This document shows, one piece after another, positions 11,533-23,492 of a stretch of 64,000 nucleotides of DNA; position 1 is the stretch's first letter, and each line of letters starts with the position of its first letter. Under the pieces are notes generated by a model. That model saw nothing but the letters and a program-made list of their open reading frames with translations. It was not told where the DNA came from and ran no database searches. This DNA is from Siphonodentalium dalli (taxonomy: Eukaryota > Mollusca > Scaphopoda > Gadilida > Siphonodentaliidae), in assembly GCA_032622095.1 (NCBI GenBank), contig CP136064.1, positions 259,697,863 through 259,761,862 on the forward strand, in the 5' to 3' direction. The position numbers and the translations under genes were made by a program.

Positions 11533-11990
11533 TCATTTGTTGATTCTTTCTATGGCGTTGATATCTTTTTGCTGGTATGGATCCCAAACTTCCGCTGCAT
11601 ATTCGAGGGTGGATCTTACTGTGGATTCATAGGACATTTTTGTGTGTTTTTTGTCCACTCTCCTGAGGTTTCGACGGAGGAATCCAAGGGTGCTGCCTGC
11701 TTTTCTTACTATCTTGGATATGTGGGATGACCAAGTGAGGGTGTTGGTGATGGTTAGCCCTAGGCATTGTGTTTCTTCAACTGTTTGGAGTATTTGGTTA
11801 TCCAGTTGGTACATATGCGTTGACATGGGTTTTATTGATAAGATGTTACCTTTCTTCGCATTGAACCGCATGCCCCAAACAGCTGCCCATTTTTCTAATG
11901 ACTTCAGGTCTTCTTGAAGAGCAATATGGTCTTGTTGGTTCTTTATTTGGCAGTAAAGGAGACAATCATCGGCGAAGAGTTAGACTTGCG
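11533..11990 (-). pseudogene. LINE reverse transcriptase catalytic and thumb fragment
   Basis: An in-frame TAA directly precedes LFADDCLLYC, the metal-binding box. Downstream come MRFNAKKGNILSI, LGLTITNTLTWSSHISKIV and LRRVDKKHTKMSYESTVRST, typical of the thumb and connection region of CR1/Jockey-like elements. Confidence 0.85.
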
Positions 11991-12014
11991 ATGTGACTGT
12001 TTGTGGTAAGTCAT

Positions 12015-12410
12015 TTATGTGACACAGGAAGAGGAGAGGCCCAAGTACAGTACGCCGGACTCAACTGCTACGTGTTTTGAGAATTCCCCTTCCACTGCTA
12101 CTCTCATCTGCCGTTTGGTTAGGAAGGTGTCTATCCACTTGAGAGTTTGATTTGTAACACCATAGCTGTTAAGTTTGTGTAGTAGGCTTCGGTGAGGTAC
12201 TGTGTCGAATGCCTTTGAAAAATCCAATACTGCTATGTCTGTCTGGATGTCGTTATCGTAATTCATCAGTTCATGTGTTTCATTGATCAGTTGTGTCATG
12301 CAGGAGTGTCCAGAGCGGAATCCATGGTTTCTGTCGGTGAGGATGTCGTATTTTTCAAGGTGGTCTCTGATATGACGGCATAGTATCTGCTCAAGGATTT
12401 TGCAGGCCAC
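12015..12410 (-). pseudogene. LINE reverse transcriptase palm fragment
   Basis: An open stretch of 131 codons containing RNHGFRSGHSCMTQL and LDFSKAFDTVPHRSLL, the fingers and palm motifs of non-LTR reverse transcriptases, where DFSKAFD carries a catalytic Asp. A roughly 10-bp loss at the expected GVPQGTVLGP box shifts the frame, so the open frame ends early. Confidence 0.9.
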
Positions 12411-12419
12411 CGAGGTTAG

Positions 12420-13733
12420 TGATACGGGCCTGTAATTTTCTGGCAGGTGGACGTCGCCCTTTTTAAATATTGGTGTGATGTTAGCCTCGAGTCAGTCAGT
12501 TGGTAATTCACCTGTGTCAAGCGATCGTTGGAATATTGTTGTGAGTGATGTTGCGGCCTCCTCGGCACAGATCTTCAAGATTCTGTTTGGGATGCCATCA
12601 GGGCCAGGTGCTTAGGATGTTTTTATGTCTGATAGTAGTTTTGCTATCCCTGGCTTGTCGATTTTCACATTCTCTATGTCCAGTGCCTTTTTCGGTAGGT
12701 CTGGTAGTTCGTGACCTGGGTCTTTGGTGAAAACTGACAGGAACTGGTTTATGAGCAATTCAGACTTCTCTATATTGTTGGTGGTTAGTGTTGTTCCTTT
12801 CTTGAGTGGAGTTATACCGATGTTCTCTTCTCTTCACCCAGTTTGTTCATGTCTGCTGCAACTTCTGTCCAGTTTGTTTTATTGAAGAGATAAATCTCCT
12901 TCGCTCCTTTTGCTTGGTACTTCGGCGATGGTATGCAGTCTGTAACAATCATGGCATGGTCAGCTATACCTGGGACATTGTTTAATGTTTTAATTAGTGA
13001 TGGATTATTGGTTGAATATAGTATTACTCTTGTGCTCCAAATAAACATGCATGCACGTTATTATTTTCTTGGGAAATCCCCCCCCCCCCCCCCTGCACAG
13101 TGCTTATTTGGGTCTGCACGTTTATTAATTTTGAGGCTATGAAAATTGAAATCAGCACAAACTCAAGATTTCTATATGATTCTGATATCAAAATGATGAG
13201 CTTTCTGATAACTTTTTGCATGTAAATATTCAAGTATATCGCATACCAAAACACCACATGATACATACTATGTTGACTCCTATACTTGACCTGCTATAAA
13301 AATAATATGTTTAACCACAGTTGATGTTTTGCTCAGAGTTCCCCTGCACTATTATATGGGTCTGCACTTTTATTAACTTTCAAGGGAATTTCCCCCCTGC
13401 ACTATTATTTGGGTCTGCACTTTTATTTGGAGCCCGAGAGTATGTCCAATAAATTGTCTTCTCTGGTTGGTTCAAGCATCTGTGTCGTTCCACTTTCGAT
13501 GAATACATCCTACAGCACCTGTTGGATTCCTTTATCAGTATTGTCAGTTTCTCCCAATTGATGTCCGGGCAGTTAAAGTTGCCTCCTATTGTTTGTATTG
13601 GTTTTATCTGCAGTGTACTTCATCAATACCTTTTAGCTGTTTAACTGTTTCCATGTTTCTTTTTGGCATGTAGAAACTGGCGACATACAGATCTCTACCT
13701 TTTTGGATGGTTATTTTTGCCCATTCAATCTCG
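12420..13733 (-). pseudogene. LINE endonuclease-to-RT linker and distal endonuclease
   Basis: On the minus strand this reads from CEIEWAKI at the insertion edge through YVASFYMPKRNMETVKQLKG into the linker. It is broken by several stops, a poly-C run (13078-13093) and a local duplication of TGCACTATTATTTGGGTCTG near 13090-13430, so it is not functional. Confidence 0.7.
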
Positions 13734-14399
13734 CAATTGGTGGGAGTGACTAAAATGCAGAATGGGACGATGGGACGGGACGGTATGGGACGGTATTGGG
13801 ACGGTATGGGACGGTATTTGGGACGGTATTGGGACGGTATTAGAAAACCGGCTGTTTATCAATAATACAGCGTGTAGCGGCATCAAAATGGTTATATATA
13901 GTCGGCATTAACATTGCGTACATGGAGCAACAATTTAATAGTCTCATTCGCCAACACAAAGCTCATATTATCGGCTAAAAATAGACACGACGGAAATAGG
14001 CGATTACGGTCAAACGCAGAACGAAAATGTAAACACCAAATCACCCCATACATTCACATTTCCCCGTCCCGCGGCGATATTTTTGCATAAAATGTTAGAT
14101 TAACATCTTTTCGACATCACTGTAGCATTTTATTGACCATAATCAAGATGAAAACAACTTTTTTCGTCGATGGGACGGAAGCGAAATTGCAGAACGAAAA
14201 TGTAAACAAACACCAAATCACCCCATGCATTCACATTTCCCCGTCCCGCGGCGATATTTTTACATAAAATGTTAGATTAACATCTTCTCGACATCATTGT
14301 AACATTTTATTGACCATAATCAAGATGAAAACATGTTTTTTTTCGCTGATGGGACGGAAGCGAAATTGCAGAACGGGATGGGACGGTATTAGATAGAAT

Positions 14400-17300
14400 G
14401 GGACGGTATTAGAAAACGCAGAACAGCTAAGATAGACCCCTAAACTTGCTGTTTAGCAATAATACAGCATGTAGCAGCACCAAAATGGCTCTATATGGTC
14501 ATCAGTGCAGCATTTTATTGGTGGTCCCATTTTATTGACCATAATCAAGATGAAAACAACTTTTTTTTCGCTGATGGGACGGAAGCGAAATTGCAGAACG
14601 AAAATGTAAACAAACACCAAATCACCCCATGCATTCACATTTCCCCGTCCCGCGGCGATATTTTTACATAAAATGTTAGATTAATATCTTCTCGACATCA
14701 TTGTAACATTTTATTGACTATAATCAAGATGAAAACAAGTTTTTTTTCGCTGATGGGACGGAAGCGAAATTGCAGAACGGGATGGGACGGTATTAGATAG
14801 GATGGGACGGTATTAGAAAACGAAGAACAGCTAAGATAGACCCCTAAACTTGCTGTTTAGCAATAATACAGCATGTAGCAGCACCAAAATGGCTCTATAT
14901 GGTCATCAGTGCAGCATTTTATTGGTGGTCACATTTTATTGACCATAATCAAGATGAAAACATGTTTTTTTTCGCTGATGGGACGGAAGCGAAATTGCAG
15001 AACGAAAATGTAAACAAACACCAAATCACCCCATGCATTCACATTTCCCCGTCCCGCGGCGATATTTTTACATAAAATGTTAGATTAATATCTTCTCGAC
15101 ATCATTGTAACATTTTATTGACCATAATCAAGATGAAAACATGTTTTTTTTCGCTGATGGGACGGTATTAGATAGGATGGGACGGTATTAGAAAACGCAG
15201 AACAGCTAAGATAGACCCCTAAACTTGCTGTTTAGCAATAATACAGCATGTAGCAGCACCAAAATGGCTCTATATGGTCATCAGTGCAGCATTTTATTGG
15301 TGGTCCCATTTTATTGACCATAATCAAGATGAAAACATGTTTTTTTTCGCTGATGGGACGGAAGCGAAATTGCAGAACGAAAATGTAAACAAACACCAAA
15401 TCACCCCATGCATTCACATTTCCCCGTCCCGCGGCGATATTTTTACATAAAATGTTAGATTAATATTTTCTCGACATCATTGTAACATTTTATTGACCAT
15501 AATCAAGATGAAAACATGTTTTTTTTCGCTGATGGGACGGTATTAGATAGGATGGGACGGTATTAGAAAACGCAGAACAGCTAAGATAGACCCCTAAACT
15601 TGCTGTTTAGCAATAATACAGCATGTAGCAGCACCAAATGGCTCTATATGGTCATCAGTGCAGCATTTTATTGGTGATCCCATTTTATTGACCATAATCA
15701 AGATGAAAACATGTTTTTTTTTCGCTGATGGGACGGAAGCGAAATTGCAGAACGAAAATGTAAACAAACACCAAATCACCCCATGCATTCACATTTCCCC
15801 GTCCCGCGGCGATATTTTTACATAAAATGTTAGATTAATATCTTCTCGACATCATTGTAACATTTTATTGACCATAATCAAGATGAAAACATGTTTTTTT
15901 TCGCTGATGGGACGGTATTAGATAGGATGGGACGGTATTAGAAAACGCAGAACAGCTAAGATAGACCCCTAAACTTGCTGTTTAGCAATAATACAGCATG
16001 TAGCAGCACCAAAATGGCTCTATATGGTCATCAGTGCAGCATTTTATTGGTGGTCCCATTTTATTGACCATAATCAAGATGAAAACATGTTTTTTTTCGC
16101 TGATGGGACGGAAGCGAAATTGCAGAACGAAAATGTAAACAAACACCAAATCACCCCATGCATTCACATTTCCCCGTCCCGCGGCGATATTTTTACATAA
16201 AATGTTAGATTAATATCTTCTCGACATCATTGTAACATTTTATTGACCATAATCAAGATGAAAACATGTTTTTTTTCGCTGATGGGACGGTATTAGATAG
16301 GATGGGACAGTATTAGAAAACGCAGAACAGCTAAGATAGACCCCTAAACTTGCTGTTTAGCAATAATACAGCATGTAGCAGCACCAAAATGGCTCTATAT
16401 GGTCATCAGTGCAGCATTTTATTGGTGGTCCCATTTTATTGACCATAATCAAGATGAAAACATGTTTTTTTTCGCTGATGGGACGGAAGCGAAATTGCAG
16501 AACGAAAATGTAAACAAACACCAAATCACCCCATGCATTCACATTTCCCCGTCCCGCGGCGATATTTTTGCATAAAATGTTAGATTAACATCTTTTCGAC
16601 ATCACTGTAGCATTTTATTGACCATAATCAAGATGAAAACAACTTTTTTCGTCGATGGGACGGAAGCGAAATTGCAGAACGAAAATGTAAACAAACACCA
16701 AATCACCCCATGCATTCACATTTCCCCGTCCCGCGGCGATATTTTTACATAAAATGTTAGATTAACATCTTCTCGACATCATTGTAACATTTTATTGACC
16801 ATAATCAAGATGAAAACATGTTTTTTTTCGCTGATGGGACGGAAGCGAAATTGCAGAACGGGATGGGACGGTATTAGATAGAATGGGACGGTATTAGAAA
16901 ACGCAGAACAGCTAAGATAGACCCCTAAACTTGCTGTTTAGCAATAATACAGCATGTAGCAGCACCAAAATGGCTCTATATGGTCATCAGTGCAGCATTT
17001 TATTGGTGGTCCCATTTTATTGACCATAATCAAGATGAAAACAACTTTTTTTTCGCTGATGGGACGGAAGCGAAATTGCAGAACGAAAATGTAAACAAAC
17101 ACCAAATCACCCCATGCATTCACATTTCCCCGTCCCGCGGCGATATTTTTACATAAAATGTTAGATTAATATCTTCTCGACATCATTGTAACATTTTATT
17201 GACTATAATCAAGATGAAAACAAGTTTTTTTTCGCTGATGGGACGGAAGCGAAATTGCAGAACGGGATGGGACGGTATTAGATAGGATGGGACGGTATTA

Positions 17301-19430
17301 GAAAACGAAGAACAGCTAAGATAGACCCCTAAACTTGCTGTTTAGCAATAATACAGCATGTAGCAGCACCAAAATGGCTCTATATGGTCATCAGTGCAGC
17401 ATTTTATTGGTGGTCACATTTTATTGACCATAATCAAGATGAAAACATGTTTTTTTTCGCTGATGGGACGGAAGCGAAATTGCAGAACGAAAATGTAAAC
17501 AAACACCAAATCACCCCATGCATTCACATTTCCCCGTCCCGCAGCGATATTTTTACATAAAATGTTAGATTAATATCTTCTCGACATCATTGTAACATTT
17601 TATTGACCATAATCAAGATGAAAACATGTTTTTTTTCGCTGATGGGACGGTATTAGATAGGATGGGACGGTATTAGAAAACGCAGAACAGCTAAGATAGA
17701 CCCCTAAACTTGCTGTTTAGCAATAATACAGCATGTAGCAGCACCAAAATGGCTCTATATGGTCATCAGTGCAGCATTTTATTGGTGGTCCCATTTTATT
17801 GACCATAATCAAGATGAAAACATGTTTTTTTTCGCTGATGGGACGGTATTAGATAGGATGGGACGGTATTAGAAAACGCAGAACAGCTAAGATAGACCCC
17901 TAAACTTGCTGTTTAGCAATAATACAGCATGTAGCAGCACCAAATGGCTCTATATGGTCATCAGTGCAGCATTTTATTGGTGATCCCATTTTATTGACCA
18001 TAATCAAGATGAAAACATGTTTTTTTTTCGCTGATGGGACGGAAGCGAAATTGCAGAACGAAAATGTAAACAAACACCAAATCACCCCATGCATTCACAT
18101 TTCCCCGTCCCGCGGCGATATTTTTACATAAAATGTTAGATTAATATCTTCTCGACATCATTGTAACATTTTATTGACCATAATCAAGATGAAAACATGT
18201 TTTTTTTCGCTGATGGGACGGTATTAGATAGGATGGGACGGTATTAGAAAACGCAGAACAGCTAAGATAGACCCCTAAACTTGCTGTTTAGCAATAATAC
18301 AGCATGTAGCAGCACCAAAATGGCTCTATATGGTCATCAGTGCAGCATTTTATTGGTGGTCCCATTTTATTGACCATAATCAAGATGAAAACATGTTTTT
18401 TTTCGCTGATGGGACGGAAGCGAAATTGCAGAACGAAAATGTAAACAAACACCAAATCACCCCATGCATTCACATTTCCCCGTCCCGCGGCGATATTTTT
18501 ACATAAAATGTTAGATTAATATCTTCTCGACATCATTGTAACATTTTATTGACCATAATCAAGATGAAAACATGTTTTTTTTCGCTGATGGGACGGTATT
18601 AGATAGGATGGGACAGTATTAGAAAACGCAGAACAGCTAAGATAGACCCCTAAACTTGCTGTTTAGCAATAATACAGCATGTAGCAGCACCAAAATGGCT
18701 CTATATGGTCATCAGTGCAGCATTTTATTGGTGGTCCCATTTTATTGACCATAATCAAGATGAAAACATGTTTTTTTTCGCTGATGGGACGGAAGCGAAA
18801 TTGCAGAACGAAAATGTAAACAAACACCAAATCACCCCATGCATTCACATTTCCCCGTCCCGCGGCGATATTTTTACATAAAATGTTAGATTAATATCTT
18901 CTCGACATCATTGTAACATTTTATTGACCATAATCAAGATGAAAACATGTTTTTTTTCGCTGATGGGACGGTATTAGATAGGATGGGACGGTATTAGAAA
19001 ACGCAGAACAGCTAAGATAGACCCCTAAACTTGCTGTTTAGCAATAATACAGCATGTAGCAGCACCAAAATGGCTCTATATGGTCATCAGTGCAGCATTT
19101 TATTGGTGGTCCCATTTTATTGACCATAATCAAGATGAAAACATGTTTTTTTTCGCTGATGGGACGGAAGCGAAATTGCAGAACGAAAATGTAAACAAAC
19201 ACCAAATCACCCCATGCATTCACATTTCCCTGTCCCGCGGCGATATTTTTACATAAAATGTTAGATTAATATCTTCTCGACATCATTGTAACATATTATT
19301 GACCATAATCAAGATGAAAACATGTTTTTTTTCGCTGATGGGACGGTATTAGATAGGATGGGACGGTATTAGAAAACGCAGAACAGCTAAGATAGACCCC
19401 TAAACTTGCTCCCATTTTATTGACCATAAT
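14400..19430. repeat. Higher-order tandem array (about 375-bp unit) in foldback element
   Basis: The base unit contains AAACTTGCTGTTTAGCAATA, CATTTTATTGGTGGTCCCAT and CATTTCCCCGTCCCGCGGCG. Cleanly spaced copies are 375 bp apart (15982/16357 and 18288/18663/19038). A larger block starting at 14076 recurs at 16561 with an offset of 2,485 bp. After a loss of about 179 bp within the second block the offset becomes 2,306 bp (15594 to 17900, 15982 to 18288). This is a tandem duplication of a multi-unit block. Confidence 0.92.
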
Positions 19431-19460
19431 CAAGATTAAAACATGTTTTTTTTCGCTGAT

Positions 19461-20796
19461 GACCATATAGAGCCATTTTGGTGCTGCTACATGCTGTATT
19501 ATTGCTAAACAGCAAGTTTAGGGGTCTATCTTAGCTGTTCTGCGTTTTCTAATACCGTCCCATCCTATCTAATACCGTCCCATCCCGTTCTGCAATTTCG
19601 CTTCCGTCCCATCAGCGAAAAAAAACATGTTTTCATCTTGATTATAGTCAATAAAATGTTACAATGATGTCGAGAAGATATTAATCTAACATTTTATGTA
19701 AAAATATCGCCGCGGGACGGGGAAATGTGAATGCATGGGGTGATTTGGTGTTTGTTTACATTTTCGTTCTGCAATTTCGCTTCCGTCCCATCAGCGAAAA
19801 AAAACATGTTTTCATCTTGATTATGGTCAATAAAATGGGACCACCAATAAAATGCTGCACTGATGACCATATAGAGCCATTTTGGTGCTGCTACATGCTG
19901 TATTATTGCTAAACAGCAAGTTTAGGGGTCTATCTTAGCTGTTCTGCGTTTTCTAATACCGTCCCATTCTATCTAATACCGTCCCATCCCGTTCTGCAAT
20001 TTCGCTTCCGTCCCATCAGCGAAAAAAAACATGTTTTCATCTTGATTATGGTCAATAAAATGTTACAATGATGTCGAGAAGATGTTAATCTAACATTTTA
20101 TGTAAAAATATCGCCGCGGGACGGGGAAATGTGAATGCATGGGGTGATTTGGTGTTTGTTTACATTTTCGTTCTGCAATTTCGCTTCCGTCCCATCGACG
20201 AAAAAAGTTGTTTTCATCTTGATTATGGTCAATAAAATGCTACAGTGATGTCGAAAAGATGTTAATCTAACATTTTATGTAAAAATATCGCCGCGGGACG
20301 GGGAAATGTGAATGCATGGGATGATTTGGTGTTTGTTTACATTTTCGTTCTGCAATTTCGCTTCCGTCCCATCGACGAAAAAAGTTGTTTTCATCTTGAT
20401 TATGGTCAATAAAATGCTACAGTGATGTCGAAAAGATGTTAATCTAACATTTTATGCAAAAATATCACCGTGGGACAGGGAAATATGAATGTATGGGGTG
20501 ATTTGGTGTTTACATTTTCGTTCTGCGTTTGACCGTAATCGCCTATTTCCGTCGTGTCTATTTTTAGCCGATAATATGAGCTTTGTGTTGGCGAATGAGA
20601 CTATTAAATTGTTGCTCCATGTACGCAATGTTAATGCCGACTATATATAACCATTTTGATGCCGCTACACGCTGTATTATTGATAAACAGCCGGTTTTCT
20701 AATACCGTCCCAATACCGTCCCAAATACCGTCCCAATACCGTCCCATACTAGTACCGTCCCGTCCCATCGTCCCATTCTGCATTTTAGTCACTCCC
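19461..20796. repeat. Inverted right arm of foldback element
   Basis: Reads as the reverse complement of the left arm from its terminus. The turn lies in about 50 bp at 19410-19461. This arm carries one extra copy of the CGACGAAAAAAGTTG-containing subunit (about 20200 and 20385) relative to the left arm start. Confidence 0.88.
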
Positions 20797-21110
20797 CAAT
20801 TGGTGACATTCTGGTTTCTCCACTGCTATGATGTCTTCGTGGTATGTAATGAAATACTCGGCCTCCTACTCCAGTTCTGTCGTTTCGAAAGGCACGGTAC
20901 TGTTCTGGGAAAACTTCAGCTGATTGTATTGCCTGCGGTGTTGGTGGGTTTCCTGTGGTTTAATATGCCTTTTAGCCAAGATTCCGTGCCTAGAATTTCA
21001 GGCTTAATATCAGTATATATTGCACTGCAACTGCGAGTTCGGCTTTGTTGCTTGGTAGGCTTCTACAGTTTACAGTCAATATTCTTAGATTTTCTTTTGG
21101 TGTGAACTTA

Positions 21111-21813
21111 GTCTAGATGAGCTTTTTCTGGTTTTATTTTGCTCACTGTGTGGTAGTTGACTACTAGTTTCTGTTTAGAAGGCCTGTGCTTCCGAAGACC
21201 ACTAATTGAATAGACTAGTTCCTGGAAACGTAGAAACATCACCTTATCAGCCCCAGTTCAGAAAGGACTGTGATCAGATCTCCTTGATATATTTGAAATA
21301 TCTGCGAAAATAGGGAAGAAAAAAAAGAAATTTCGATGTGCTATTTCAAAACACTCTCCAACAAACACCGCCAAAGAAAGGAAAAAGGAATTTGACTAGA
21401 ATCCAAAAAGAGATAATTAACTTCAATACTAATCACCTGTGGACAGTTGTCATTCCTCTGTTATATAGATACAATCTATTATTTACAACAGAAATTATGC
21501 AATAAAATTAACTAATCGGCAGACTAAAAATTGTGATCCGGAATTTTCTATCAAAGGAATTGGAAACGGAACGAACTCATTGTGTCCACAGTTACTACAA
21601 TCAGTGATAAACTGAAACCTTAGTTTTGCTGCAAATAAAACTGTATTCTTAATTTCTTTCCTCTGTTAATTTAACATTTTGAACTCCTTGAACTTGATAT
21701 TAGCTTAAGCGGAGTGGTTCATCAAATTTATGTCACCATATTTTCCTGATAGATGCGAGGACAGGGTACGTGGTATTTGATGGAGTGGTGTTTCCAACCA
21801 ATATTTAGTATAT
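21111..21813. other. LINE 5' region or flank, no intact frame
   Basis: The part up to about 21300 may be the 5' linker of the LINE on the minus strand, but no recognisable ORF1 domain is visible. The rest is AT-rich and featureless by eye. Confidence 0.5.
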
Positions 21814-21817
21814 TTAA

Positions 21818-22072
21818 CCCTTCCACGATGGGAGCCATTCTGGTGCAGCATTAAAGATCCTGTGCCAGTGCATTTTCTTGTATATGCGAGCCTCTCATAG
21901 GGAGCCTTGCATATATAAGAGAATACACTGGCTTACAAGGTCAAGGTAAATATTGTAGGCCAATGTATTATCTTATATGTGCATATGCTCCCTGTGGGAG
22001 ACCCGCATATATAAGAGAATGCAATGGCACAGGGTTTTCGCCAAATTTTAGGAAGCTCCAGTCATGGAAGGG
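21818..22072. mobile_element. TTAA-flanked MITE, CCCTTCCACGATGG family
   Basis: A 255-bp element flanked by TTAA (21814-21817 and 22073-22076). Its ends are CCCTTCCACGATGG and CATGGAAGGG. It contains four copies of the TCTTATATATGCGAG hairpin core in alternating orientation. It is related in its core, but not its ends, to the CCCTTTACCCAACA family. Further copies are at 27330-27563, 30549-30824 and 32660-32917. Confidence 0.85.
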
Positions 22073-22130
22073 TTAATATAGTTGAATGTATAGTTCTGAT
22101 TTATGATGGTCTTCATGCAGGGTTGTACAC

Positions 22131-22328
22131 TAATGCTCTTATATAATCGACTTCTTAACCACAGCAGAATTATGGGTAACTTTTCAGGATTTAGTCGGAA
22201 ATATGGCTTGATGCCATTCATCGGAAAGCTCTCCCCGATGAATGGCAACAAGCCATATTTCCGACTAAATTCTGAAAAGTTACCCATAATTCTGCTGTGG
22301 TTAAGAAGTCGATTACTTACGAGCATTA
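22131..22328. mobile_element. Hairpin MITE with about 95-bp arms
   Basis: Starts TAATGCTC and ends GAGCATTA. The arms contain CCACAGCAGAATTATGGGTA and TTTAGTCGGAAATATGGCTT with few mismatches; the turn is at GAAAGCTCTCCCCGATG. A TA duplication is possible but cannot be separated from the inverted repeat. A sister hairpin is at 33246-33434. Confidence 0.8.
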
Positions 22329-23225
22329 CTGTATATGGAGGCTGTTTCCACATTTAGCGCAATTAAATTTGATTAATTAATTCATTTAACATTACAATGG
22401 CAGCAATTGGGATGCATGAATTATTGCATGGGGTGCATTGGAAATTCTAAACAGCCCCATCACAAAAAGGATCCTCCAGGGAGGTGGAGAAAAACAATCA
22501 GATAATTTGAGTTATTTATAATAATCTTTTATAAATATAGCAGGTTAGTTTTCTTTCTGTACACATAACATAAAATATTTCTAGACTTTTTAATGTGAAA
22601 ATTAATCTGTAATATTTATTTACTGTATATTATTTAGATCTCTCTAAATAATTTGCCTTCAACCAATTTATACAACATTATCATCTATGTGTTCCTATTC
22701 AATCAACAAAGTTATTCATTTGTAGGAGTTTTCAGATAATACATGCTTCAACAAACAGCCCAGTCTGGGTGAACGTCGACTCAATGTTGTAATGAATATT
22801 TAGGTATGAGTTTACTCAGACTGCAAACAGCCCTGAGCTGTAATTTTTCACCTCATTAATAGCTAAATGTCTGTAAAGTTCTGGACCACTTCTCAAACAG
22901 CTCTACAAATGAATGAATGGGAATCAAGTAGCTACTCTAGTACTGTGCTTGTAGATTATCAGGGAAACAAGAAAATTAATCTGTACTGTTATTTGTAGTC
23001 ATTTTTAAAGGCCCATTTAATTTTCAAGTAACCAATTATTTTTTTATGGTGCCTTGATATACGGTTTTAATAACAATCTATGCCATAAAATATTATTAAA
23101 ATACTATAATTCATCACGTGTCTGTGTCTCACAAGGTGCCCATAGAGTAATAGAAAATATCTTAAATCAAAGAAACATTTCCCCCATTGTGGCTCCCAGA
23201 ATGCAACAGAATTCAAACTATGGTT
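22329..23225. other. Intergenic, no feature seen
   Basis: AT-rich sequence without recognisable coding or repeat structure by eye. Confidence 0.5.
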
Positions 23226-23290
23226 TATTTTCAATGGAAGGGGAATAACTATATCATTAAGATATAGTTATTCCCCTTCCATTGAAAATA
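23226..23290. repeat. Perfect 30-bp-arm palindrome with 5-base loop
   Basis: The left arm TATTTTCAATGGAAGGGG-AATAACTATATC is matched base for base by the right arm, with a loop of ATTAA. No copies were seen elsewhere in the window. Confidence 0.9.
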
Positions 23291-23492
23291 ATAGACTTTG
23301 CAGAACAGCCCAGATGAAACTTGAGCATAGAACACAAGTCGGCATCTCAACAAAAACAACATGTTCACAGTTTATTACACCGAATAAGTTGATAATACAA
23401 TGTTTTGGAGCTTCCTCTTTCAAATGGTATTTAACATGACATATATTTTATATAATATGATCTGGGGGTTCGAGAATTAAGTGGTCCTTTAA

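Larger units (their letters stand above)
13742..20796. mobile_element. 7.06-kb foldback transposon with 8-bp target duplication
   Basis: The element starts GGGAGTGACTAAAATGCAGA and ends with the complement, followed by CAATTGGT at both edges (13734-13741 and 20797-20804). Removing it and one duplication copy rejoins the LINE endonuclease reading frame. The ends carry GGGACGGTATT-type short repeats. The left arm (13742 to about 19460) is expanded by tandem duplication; the right arm (about 19461-20796) is an inverted copy of the outer part. There is no transposase frame, so it is non-autonomous; the 8-bp duplication fits hAT-type transposition. The repeated 61-codon frames inside are by-products of the repeat unit. 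Confidence 0.9.
11000..21110 (-). mobile_element. Decayed LINE (APE endonuclease + reverse transcriptase), split by 7-kb insertion
   Basis: On the minus strand the order is 5' to 3' endonuclease, reverse transcriptase, C-terminal region, microsatellite tail. Endonuclease pieces include ILTVNCRSLPSNKAELAVAV at about 21080-21010 and, across the insertion, CEIEWAKITIQKGRDLYVAS near 13730-13680. Reverse transcriptase motifs are LDFSKAFDTVPHRSLL near 12230 and LFADDCLLYC near 11960. The tail near 11020-11060 is a TG/TA microsatellite. Stops, frameshifts and a lost segment around the GVPQG box make it inactive. The architecture is that of a CR1/Jockey-type non-LTR element; the clade is not resolved. 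The 13742-20796 foldback element interrupts it. Confidence 0.88.

Noticed and set aside
14400-19430. CRISPR-like regular repeats
   Set aside because: Units are contiguous tandem copies without unique spacers, in an animal genome.
14453-19912. Ten or more near-identical 61-64-codon frames beginning MNAWGDLVFVYIFVLQ
   Set aside because: They recur once per tandem unit of the foldback element, on both strands according to repeat orientation, and have no splice, promoter or domain support. They are translations of the repeat.
20656-21105. 149-codon plus-strand frame
   Set aside because: It runs across the transposon terminus into antisense LINE endonuclease sequence.
22048-22357. Overlapping frames on both strands with NRLLNHSRIMGNFS
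   Set aside because: The same hairpin read from both arms. No gene.
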